This document shows, one piece after another, positions 50,419-62,400 of a DNA stretch of 64,000 nucleotides. The stretch lies in assembly GCA_014773175.1 (NCBI GenBank), contig VXCM01002132.1, forward strand, positions 1-64,000, read 5' to 3'. This DNA is from Lucifuga dentata (taxonomy: Eukaryota; Chordata; Actinopteri; Ophidiiformes; Bythitidae). The notes beneath the pieces were generated by a model. That model had not been told where the DNA came from and made no database searches. It saw only the letters and a program-made list of their open reading frames with translations. Position 1 is the stretch's first letter. Each line of letters starts with the position of its first letter. The position numbers and the translations under genes were made by a program.

Positions 50419-53400
50419 CTGGAAGGCACACAATTAGAGTAGGCAGCAGTCAGAAACACACAAGATGGTTACTTCATAAAGCTTCTTCTCCATTGTCCAG
50501 TGAAGCAATGTCCATAAAGAAAATCATTTGTGTTTACTGCAGTGGTTATTATCTACCTTTTCCATTTATTATTGTGTGTATTATAGTTTTTATATGTATC
50601 ATATACATTAAGTACAATGAAAATGATGTGGCAACAGAGCTAGTATATGATATGGTAAAAAGTCTGCTGACTGATTTGGACTTAATATCGTTTGTGATCT
50701 TTAAATACATTCTTGTGTTACTGTTTCGGATTCACACACACAGACCCGTAATAAATGTGTGTTTTCTAGAGTGGGCACTGGCATAACAGCCTGCGATGGA
50801 AAAAGCAGCCTGTACCGGACTACAAAACCAGGTGTTCTGTATACAGGTCCCATCCCTACCTGTGGTGGATCTCTGCACGGGCCGAGCCATGGGGGTTAAT
50901 GGGAGGTTCATCTGTTTCCTCAGGCTTGTGGAAGCGGAAGCGGTAGCTCCGACAGTGTCTGGAGCCATACAGCTGCTCCAGCAGGAAGACAACAGCCTCA
51001 TGGACGACTCCCAGCATCTTCAGACCGTTCACACCTGGGAGGAGTACAGACACATGATGACATGTTAATTATGATTCATTATCATCTTTGAAATGCAGCA
51101 AATTTCTGCAAGAATTTTCAAGTAAAACATCTTTTGAAATACATGAGTTTGCACAACTAATCTTCTTAATGATTTTCATGTACTCAGGGTGATGGCTCAC
51201 CTTCGAAAGAAAGCTCTTTGAGTTGGGCATTGGAGCGAGCTTCCTGCACCTTATCAGTCAGGGATTTCCAAGCCTCTGCAGACAAGCAGCCATTCATTAT
51301 GTTACAGTCTATATGGATCACAATGTTACGTGCTTAACACATAAGCATGGTTTTAATATTTCTATCCTCATCACCTTCATATGCATACATGTATTTTACA
51401 TCCCATTTTACAGACAGTCCTGTGGACTGCTATGTACTATATGTGCAGTGAGCAGAATATTACTCAACTCCAGCAAACTGTAGGTATCCCATACATTACA
51501 TATAAAAGGCATACACACATGACCTATTGCCAAAGGCATATTGACCCAGAAACAAATGTGTAAAAAATGAATTATAGGTGAGGTTATTTTCTCTCACCTT
51601 CAATACTCTCACAGCGGATGTGAAAGCCATCCTCGCTGCAGATTTCAAAGATGATGCCCTTCTTGGGTTTGCTATCCAGGGGCGTGTCCTTGCTATTCCC
51701 ATCCTGGTCTGGTGGAGAAGCCACTGGAAGAGACCCAGCTCCCCCTTCTCCAAATGGTTTGTCCTTCCCCACTACTTTACCCGGTAAAACAGAACCTTCA
51801 GAAGTCTTTGTACCAAACACACTGGAAAAGCAGGATTTAAGGCAAGTGTAAGACAACTGCTCTATCAGAATGAAAATGGGTAACTAACTAGCATGGATGA
51901 CTACCTACCCTTTGTTGGTTGCTTTGTCTGTGGGCTTGCCTGTGTCCATGGGTTCAGGGGAGCTCAGCCCTCTGGAAGTGCTTGCAAAGAAAATTGAGAA
52001 AAATTCAAAATGAGAAAAACAGTGCAGTATTTTACTGAACATTTATTACTTATGACAAAATATGGTGTGCCTGGACTGTTCGGTTACATGAAATCATTTG
52101 ATACACATCATTTCTGCTGGATATGGAGAACCCTTTGATAAATCAAACATACAATACCAGTCTCGCATTCAGAAAGAATTATGGGACTACAAGGAAGGCG
52201 TATATGTTTGAGATGAACACAGGCTAAAACTGCAGTAGATTACTACAGCAAATAACTCATGTTCCTTTATGGAGTGTTCTATAAATTCATTGCAGAAAAA
52301 TCAAAGCATTACTTCAAACAAAACTGAAATTAGCTGTTCAAATTCACTATCCAGAACAAAGAAATTAATTCTCAACAGTTATTAATATGTATTTACGTAA
52401 GTTGGAATAAACACAGCACACAATATAAATATATCTCAAGGAGCCAAAATCTTATGACTGTCTCACCTTGGATTTAAGGAGCAGAGTCGTGCTTCAGGGT
52501 TGTTGTGATGGTCCTCCGTCTGCCAGGTTTTGAGCTTTTTCACACTAGTTGTGTCTGGATTTTGCCTGCTCCTCTTCGTTTTTTGTTTGGTTTTCTCTGG
52601 TCCTGAAATCGCCACTGCTGACACTACTGCAGTGGAGCGATTCTGCCTTTGTCCGGAAGACCTGGAGATGGGAGTTGTTCTCCTGCTTTGGGAGTGGGCA
52701 GATCTCTGTGCTTGGGTGAACACCCCAACAACTTGACCCTTGGCTGGGCTTATACAGGTGGCCTGGCCAGGGGCTACAGTTATAGTTGTGTTTGGACCAG
52801 AGTCCATAGTCTGGCTTATGTTAACAGGCTGAGGTTGATGATGTTGTACATGAACACCACTGCCTTCTGTCTCTTGCCGGTTAACAGCCATGCTAATAGT
52901 CTGTTGGGACGGCAGGACGCAAATGCTGTTGGCAATGGATGTCTGAACAGGGGAACTAAGCTGAGACATCAAAGGGGCTCCTCCTGCTGACTGAAGGACC
53001 ATTTGTTGATCCGACAAGCTCAAACCATGTGGACTTGCCTTAAAAAGAAGGTTGCTGATTGGCCCTGTGATTTCGGTAGAGCTGAGGACTGGGGTAGAAA
53101 GAGAGACTGATCCAGGAGCAAGCAGGCCAGTGGCACCACTAGGAGGCACAGACAAAACATTCAACACTGACTGACTGGTGTTGAGACCAGAAACTGTGCA
53201 AGGTAGAAGGTGAGCAGAGGATTCATGACCCAGGATACTAGGCTGAGTAGCAGCAGGAATCCTCTGCTGAAGGAGAGTGGTGGGCTCCAAGTACATAACC
53301 CCACCTGATTTTGGTCTCTTGATAATATTGGGAACCTTGCGTTGGGAGGTTGAAAGAGTGCTTAACTCAACCAGGCTACCAGGTTGGCCAGGAATGCCAG

Positions 53401-56400
53401 CAGCAATCTGAGGGGATGATAGATTAATGAGGGTCATGTTGGGAGGGCCCACATCAGATGGGGCTAAAGTAGGCTGGCTACGACACCGGGCCAGCTTCTT
53501 GGTTTTTTTTGGCTGAAGACGAGAAATAGGTCTCTTCTTGCCATGAGCAGGTACGAATACAGCTGGGGAAGAAGTGAGCGAGGAGGGACTGGACACTATG
53601 GTGACACTGGGAACCAACTCGTGTGGTCGACCAGCCTCTGAGACAAGAATCTGGGATTGGTCATGGGGCTGAGAGGGCAACCCAATAAGAAGCCCTGAAG
53701 TGCTGCTGGGTATTCCTGTCTGAAAGCTTGCCTGTGTGGCTCCTGTAAATGTGTGAATCTGAGGGGGGTGGGACATGGTACCCAGGACTTTGCCAGCAGA
53801 AAATATCGGCTGCGCTGCGGACAGACCAGTATTCAACCCCGTGGTGAGAGTCATAGAGCTCAGCACTGCTGGAGAGCTGGTGTCCATCACTCCTGTGGCA
53901 CTGATCTTTTGAGTGACACCATTCGGGACGGTCTGAAGAACATAGAGGGGTTGAAACTGCTGGTTTACTACAATCAGTTTCTCAGGGCCTGGTTTGATGA
54001 CTGCGGGGCTAGACGCTTGAGCTGGGGATGACACTGGGCCAGGGACTGGTCCAGGGCTGCCTGCAGCTGCAGCTGATGCTGAGAGGTACTTCTGACCCTG
54101 AAGCGGTAGGGAGGGAGAATTAGGTAAGCCAGGGGTACCAGAATTTCTTGAAACATCCTGGTTACCTGAAGGGTCAACAACCTGGCCAATAGCAGGACTA
54201 GGAATGAACTGTTCAGGGGTCATGTGACCTTTAGTCACCTGTGTTTCTCTGTTTCCCAAAGTTGTACCATCATGCTGGTTTTCTGATGGTGACACACCTG
54301 GCCCTGCTCTTTTCTTGTCACCACTCTTTTCCCCACTTATTGTTTCTGGATCAGAATTCAAGCCCAGTATGGTTCGGTCTGAAGTGTCTGAGATAAGACC
54401 GCCTGCAGCATGGTTTTGACTGGTGCTGACGGTGGGACTGCGTGTGGTCAAAACCGAAAGGTCGGAGGGCAGCTCCAAAGGAAGACCATATGGCTCCTCT
54501 ACAGATATAGAGCTATTCACACTACTCTCTACTACCCCTCCGCTCTCTGCGCTGGGCAATGTCTGGGGAAAGTCCTCAAACAGAATGTCTTTGCGCCGGT
54601 TGACATCCACACCAACATAACTCTCATCCAGCAGCAGCTCTGAGGAGGAAGATTCGGGCTGCTGACCAAGAGCCTGCATTGACATTGAAGGTGTATTGAG
54701 GACAAACTCCATGATGTCTGATGGCAGGATGTTACCACAGTCATCACTGTTGTTGTTGTCAGAATCTGATTTGAGCAGGTCTGTGCTGAGGGACAGCTGT
54801 GCTTCCAGAGGATCCTGACCCTGACCCTGTGGCTGGGACTTGACCCCACCTCCTAAAGAAAGACAGTTTTCTTTCTGTGTCTTTCTGCTCTCTTTTGCAT
54901 TGCCGCTTCCTGTTCCTGCTGCTCCACCACCATTGTTGTCAGCCTCCTTGCTTGAGTCATGAGAATCGAGTTTTTCAGCGTGCCTTTCTCTGCCCCTCCT
55001 TTTAGGAGTACTCTTATGTGTAGTGGAAGATGAAGTGGCTGTCGTGGGTTTGGTGCTGGTGGTACAGATGCTGGTATCGCTCTCTGAGCCATCATCCACG
55101 CCATCAAGCTGACCAATATGCTGCTTGCCCAAGCTACTGTTACACATGGCAAAAATAACATGTTAGATTACTGTTTGAGACCATAGCAAAAAAAAATCAG
55201 ATATATCAGTCAAAGATAATTATATCTATATGTATTTACTTATATACTTACATACTACTCAGCATGTCTTCTCCAGCTTTTCCCTGTCCTCGCTGTTGCT
55301 CCTCGTCTTTGAGGAACCTCTGGAGCTGGGAGCCCCGTCCAAGACACTGATCTATCCCTTCAATAGAGGGAAGGCCTCCACCAGGGTTAATGATTGTTCT
55401 ACTGAAGTTGTAGTAGAAGGGATCTTTACCCCTGGATTTTACTCCACTGTCCTCATCTTCTCCACTGTCCCCTGATGAAGAGGAAGTGCTCATATCATCT
55501 GCTCCATCCACCTGTCCCTCAGCTGATTTTTTGCTACCACCAGTCCTCCTCTTAACTACACCCCCTGCTCCATCTCCACTGCTACAGAATGGAAAGTCTT
55601 CCTCGCCATATGAGCGAACTCCATAGAAAGGTGTGAGCCCAAAAAACATGTTCGATCGTGCGCGGGCACTGCGTCGAGGGTAACGGCGCTTGGCAGAGCC
55701 TGATCCGTCACTGTCGTCCTCGTGATGTTTATCATCCATACCTCTGTCATGCCCGTCTTCTGGGCCATCCCCTTCATCCTCAGTACCTTGAGTTCCAAGG
55801 CTGCGGTGATCATGAAGCTCGCTGTGTGAGGGCTCTTTATGCTGATCATCTTCCTCTGTTTGGGTCTGGGTGTCAGATTCTGAGCTGTCACTGCTACTGG
55901 CAGAGGGTGAAGAGAATAGAGTGGAGTGGGCAGACCGATGGGTCCCCTGGCCCGCAGGAGAGACTGTAGAGGTAGTGAGGGTGGTGGGGCAGGAAGAGGA
56001 AATACCACCGACAGTGCTGGTCCCATTAGGATCATTCTTATTATCAGTCTTCACGGGGGCTACAGTGGTTGCTTTAACTGGTCTCTTTTTGTCCCGAGAA
56101 GACAATTGCTGCTGTTTAGTTGTTGGTTTGGTGTGAGACTGTGTAGAGGTTTTCAAACCTTTCTCTGGAGCCAGTTGCAACTGCTGCAAGCTGTCCAGAC
56201 TGGAGCTTTTCTTGATCTCAGGAGAGGAGAAGACATCTCTGCTCTTGGAGGATGATCTGTCTCCTCCCTGGCTCTCAAGCCTCTCCACCTGAGGCTTCCC
56301 ATGGGCTCTGGTGCTGTTTCCCAGCACCGGAGCTTTGCTATTGCTGCTATTGTGACAGCTGGGGTTCTGAGCATGACTATTGGAGCTGCCACTAGCTTTA

Positions 56401-59400
56401 TTATTGTTGGTGAGAAATGGATTTTTGTTGCTGCTGTTGCTGTTTTGGAGACTCTTCTCTCTTTCGCGGTCTTTGGACACCTCTCTGCTGCCTGCTGTTC
56501 TAACTTTGGCATGTTTCTCTTTGGCAGCTGAGGTTGCAGCCTGAGAAGCTGGGTGCGTGGAGCCTCGTTTGACAATATCTTCCTCTACTGGTGCCTTTGA
56601 CCACAGGGGCTTGGTGGATGTCCCTGATGCTGTGGTGGATGTCCCTGATGAGTAATCATTTGATTTCCTTGCACTACTTTTCTGCAATGAAGGCTGTGGG
56701 GACCCAGATTTCCCAACAACAGAGTCCTTAAGGATTTGAGCTGGTAATGAAGTTCCAGTCCCAGTATTACTCTCCTTCCCTGAGTTGGGTTTGTCCTTGG
56801 ACTGGGTGCTGTTGGAAGTGGGTCTGTGACGTGACAACAAACCGAGGCTTGTTGAAACATCCTGGTTTTTGCCTCCTCGTTTCCCTTGTTTGTCTGTCTG
56901 CTTGATGGTGTCAACTCTCTGCTGATCTGTGAGAACAGTAGTGCCCATAGGAATGGAGGACTGCCCTGAGCCTGCAGGTGCCACTTTGGGACTCTTACTC
57001 TCACCTCCAACCTGTTTGGACTGACTGCTGGGGTTGCTGTCTTTCCCTGAGCCAGAGTCCTTGTTTCTCTCTGTGCTTCTATAACTGGAGTCTCTAGAGG
57101 GAGGTCTACCCTTGTCTCTGCTCAAGTCTCTGTTTGATGGTCTGTCTTTACCTTGGCTTGGGTCTTTTCCTGTTCCTGTTTCCCGGCTATGTTGTCTGTG
57201 TTTCTCGGAGTCCTTTAGCCCTGCATCTTTACTGAGTTGTCTATTTTTTTCAGTATCCTTATAGCTGGGATCTCTGGCGAATGGTTTGCCTTTGTCGGTG
57301 TCTCTGTTTCTTGAGTCTCTGCTTGCCTGTCTCCCCCTCTCAGAGTCTCTGTTTGCTTGTCTCCTCTTTTCTGAATTCCTTATGGGGTCTCTACTGAGAG
57401 GTCTGCCTCTCTCTTTCGCTTTCAAACCTGGATCTTTACTCAATGCTCTTCGCATTTCTGTCTCTTTGGCAGGTACTTCACCATTGTCAGAGTCTTTCTG
57501 TCCAAGTTCTCTAGATAATCTATACTTTTCAGAATCTTTCAAGGCTTGGTCTCTGTTTGACAATCTTCCCTTGTCTGCATCTCTATAGCCTTGGTCTCTG
57601 GATGACTGTGGTCTGTTTTTGTCTGTGCAGAACAGTCTACGTCTTTCATCTTCTCTCTGGACTGAGTCTTTGCTGAAATGTTTGACCTTTTCAGGGTCTC
57701 TGGCAGGGGAGGGAATCAAGGGAGGGGGTAAGGTAAGGGGTCGTGACNCCTTTTCAGGGTCTCTGGCAGGGGAGGGAATCAAGGGAGGGGGTAAGGTAAG
57801 GGGTCGTGACAAGATCTGAGAAGGAGAGGTCACCCCTTTCTGTCTCTTTAGCTGATTGGAAGGAGGAGAGAGAGAAGGAGAGCTGTGGCGTCGAGAGTCA
57901 ATATTCCGTGTTCCTGGATTCAGCAGGGAGACTCCTTCATGGCTTTGGGGTTGGGAGGAAGCTCCTTCGAAGACAAAATAATAGTAATTAAATTGATGTA
58001 GCAAAGCAAAGCTTGGTAGTTATAACCTTACTCCCAAATAATTACATATTTGTACCTGCAGATGGCATGGGTCTAGGGCCTAGTGAACGCTGACAAGGGG
58101 GGTAGCTGGGGTGTCTGTTCCTAGTGTAAACCCTGAGCTTGGGGGTGTTGGCGGGGGAATGGGCATCACAGCGTCTTGGGGATTCAAATGGATCTGGAAA
58201 GTCTATATATGAAGCAGAATTGACCCAGACAACATAGCTTAGTTAAGCATGCTGTATTCTCCAATTAGTAGCGTATTGTAACCAGAACAGCATAAAGTTC
58301 ATACACTCTTACCTGCTATAGGAGATGGGCTGTGTGCTATAGTGCAATTCTCTTCAGGGGCCATCATGCTCTTTAGGTCAGACTCTACCACTGGAGGGCA
58401 ACAAACAAGGATCCTACAGGTATACATACAGCGCTTGCGGGCATCTAAGGTACTCCAGTACATCCGTGAACACCTGAAGACAGTAAGAATTTAGTTTCCA
58501 TTATTAACTCCGTAATTTCAATTTCTCAGCTGGACTGTAATTGTAGAGATTCAGAGTAGCATTTTTAGTAATTAAAGCTGCAAAACAGTGAGCAGCAGAG
58601 AAAAATAAAATGGCACTTACTGGTATCCTACAGGAAAGAGTTTGCGCTTGCAGTCTGAGAGTTCAGTCAGTATCCCCAAACAATCGATGGTCATGGACCC
58701 TGTAATGATGTTGTATGTATTTCAAACAGCATTCTACTGACATGTGGATCGCAAGTAAGTATGAGGTTCATACCATGGCAGTGAGATGCTCATCCACCAA
58801 CAATCAACCCACCTATCATCATGTGGACATTTTCAGGCTCCAGTCCTGCCAACCACTTCCTCCTGAGGCTTATGCCCTCCAGGTCCACCAAGACCCTGCG
58901 AGTGACTTCAAACTCAGACACCATCTGAAAAAAAAAAAAAAGGNAAAAAAAAAAAAAAAGGAAAACATCAATGTAGTCAACACAGTCACAGATACTAGTC
59001 ATTCTTTAATCATATTGTCACCAGGGATAGGAGGAACATAGTATCTGCATTGCTCCAAATTATCTTGCTACAATATCAAGTTTTAAGTATTCCAGTGTCG
59101 GTATGAGCAGAGTTGTCATCACATCTCATTTTATAGCTTGAATGTCAGTTTTCATGACTTAAAGGATGAATTATGAATACCTCTGATTGAAAGGATTGTG
59201 AGTCTGACTGAGCTCCAGAAATCTTGATTTTTTTTTTTTTGNTTTTTTTTTTTTTTTTTTCCACTGGAGGCTTGTACTTTTATAATTTAGTCCAGATAGC
59301 TACCATGTAAATGTGTCAATGCACAAGATATGAAATATTAGAAGAAAGATACTCTTACTTCTCCTTTGATGAGGTCCCTGTGCTTTGGACAATAGACTTT

Positions 59401-62400
59401 CTTATCCTCCAGGAAGACACAGTGACATTGGCGGGCACACATGAAGTGGTAGTTACTGGTGCAAGACGTGAAGCAACAGCCCACTGTGGCCCCTGGCTGT
59501 TGACACTTCTCACAGCGCTGAGTAAGAAGTACATAGAAACGCATTGTGGGTGTGTGCCCTGTAAATATAAATTCAATAAATGGCAGGACATTGTGATGGG
59601 ACCAAGTGCCTCATCTTACCTGTTGTTTTCCCCTGAGAACAGCCAGGTGAACATTCTTCAGAGAGCCATCATCATCTTCAAACACTTCGCCAGACCACAG
59701 GGCACAGTTCACATGGGTCCACTCATTCTGACCGATATATAGCAGCCTGCCACCCTCCTGAAACATATTAGTGTGTTACTAGTGACACTCAGCCTTATGT
59801 GTGTTAAGGTAGGACCAAGTAGACTTCTGACTTACATTAGTGTTCTCGTCTCCATACTTCAAACACAGGACACACTGCCTGTTATCACAAACACCTGGTG
59901 GAGGGGGAAGCTCTGGGCTGTCTTCACAATCTGAAGACAAGACAATAATCAAGGTAGTAAGTGATGGGACAAATGGTTTGTGCGTGCAATGTATTGAATT
60001 TGTGCAGACTTACCAGGTAGCAGTGGGGGTGGTGGGGGCAGAGACGGAGGGAGTGAAGGAGGGGAAGCTGGAGAGTCTGGTTCTCCGGGGATTTTGGGGC
60101 AGGGAGCTGGGATGATATTTTTTATGAGGTGAGGGTGTTCAGCACGAGAGAGCTCCTGTCTCTCCTGCCACTGGGCATAGTTATGGTCCAGGGATGGAGG
60201 CAGTACAGCATTAGGAAGGAGACCATTGCTGGAGGACAACAGCATATACAGAAAGGCACTATTAATTATAGTTGACATTTTACTAGCATTAGTAATGAGG
60301 GTGCAATATGACTTTCTTCACAAAAGTACTGAAGGTTATATTGCCAAAGCCCAAGTATACACAACAAAACAATTGCAAAGCATTCCTAATAACCACAAGG
60401 CATTACGTGGGTTTACAAGTTCACTGAAGCCCCTGAAAAAAAAAACCTCCCTGAAACCGCGAACTATAAAGTTAAATCTGTGTGGTGGGGACCGTTTTTA
60501 CATCAAAACAACACTCCTCACTATTCAAACCTGAGACATTTTGATGATATTAAGCACCTCCAAGGAAGTTTTGGTTGAATGGAGTGGGATTTTCCTAACA
60601 TAAAGGCTGTTAAGAGAGGCACTTAAGTCATTTTTGCTTCAGTGATTATTGCTGCAGAGGTAGAACAAGTCTAAAAACAAATTTGTGATATTTTAAAGGA
60701 AAAGAATAATACATTTGTGCACAAAAGGAAAATTTGACAGCATAGCATTTTGGATGCAAATCTATCTAGGTTTATTACGCAATTAAAATCCCAGTACATT
60801 CCTTTAATTGCTATCTCAAACAACAGTGAATTTCACTGTGGGTTAGACCCACTAATGAATTCATGGCTACAGAGACATTAAAACAAGAACGACAAGCTAA
60901 TAACATACAACTAATAATAAACAATCTCTTTGCACAGTATTTATTTTGCAGTGTTATTAACACAAAATTCAGATAATAAGATATATTAAACTACAAAAAC
61001 AGACATACTGACACTGAAATAAGCAACGTAGAGAACACCCTCCCCCCCCAAAAAAAGGACAACTTTCCTACAGATGATGAGCAGTGTCAGGAGTATTTCA
61101 GGATTTTCCCCCAAGAAGATCAGGTGAGCAGTGACACCCCCTAATTGTTAACACAAACAACAAGCTTTGCAAAGTCAAGGAAGGCTGGTAATTAGTATGA
61201 CATGAAGTTTCATATTTGATAAGGCAACAGTGGCATCTAAAGAGGCATCCATCCAATGATACCCCCAGATGGATCATATGCTTCATTAATTTAACTGCTG
61301 ATAAATAAAGAAACAGACTGAACTGACAAGTAAACCACAATTAGACCACAAATGTGTATCAAAGAGCCAACAAGTGAAACATGACACTGTTACTGTTTGT
61401 CTCCCACAATGCTTGAAGGCAGAATAGATGGTCCGGGAAAGCTGATAGCTAAACATAAGCGAGCAAGCAAGTAAGAGAGTAAGTGAGTGAGCGAGAGTGA
61501 GCGAAAGAGACAACGAGTGTGTGTGTGTGTGAAGGATTGAATGAGTATTGTTACAACAGTATCAGCCATTTACAAAGTGGTGCAGCCGTGTATGCCACAT
61601 AAAGACGCTATGCGCTTTGAGCCAATCTTAAAAAAGTCAAATGATAGCTTACTATCGCTGTAGGAACAACTTACGCAGCATCAATTATTCAATATGATTA
61701 TTTCATTATTAATCATTCATGTGAAAGGATGTAGCATTATCACTGTGTTTTCTTGCCTAAATAAGTTTTGGATATATTATTTAACTTCCCACAGCCTTTG
61801 AATTGTACCATCTACTGTTAATGAACATTCATTTTAATGATCTAATGATCCTGTATCCTATAGTTAATGGCGAGTATTCCCAAATAGACAATGAAGCTAT
61901 CTTTCTAGTATGTATTTTAGTAATCATACCATGTAACTGCTAAAGTGCAGCTGCTAGATAAGTGTGGCTGTAATGGGTAGCTCCCAGCTGCAAATGTGTG
62001 CAATTATCTGTAAGCAAAGCTGCAGAAAAAGAGAATTTTCACTCTTATAATACTCACTGATATTGTCCACTAATGAACTTTGCCATAATTTTCCCATCAT
62101 GCACAATTCTCTATTTTTATATGCTTGAGGCCCTACTCACAGAAATATCACTCATATCCTTTATTTAGTTTACTTTGATGGCTGGTTGAAAGTTACATTT
62201 TCCTTCTGTGTTTTTTCATATTTTAAGTCTCCAAAAACACATCTGTTCTTGAATCCCTGATGCCACATCTATCTTGAAATTGCAGTAAGATTTCATCGTT
62301 GCTACCAAGAGTAATCCTGGCAAGACTAACCAACCTAGAGAATAAGCCTCGCTATGTTAGAGTGAATGGTCCTTTTAAAAAACAAAAACAAACGTAAAGT

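Noticed and set aside
57286..57588. 100-codon plus-strand Leu/Ser-rich frame
   Set aside because: Antisense shadow of the kmt2a charged repeat array.
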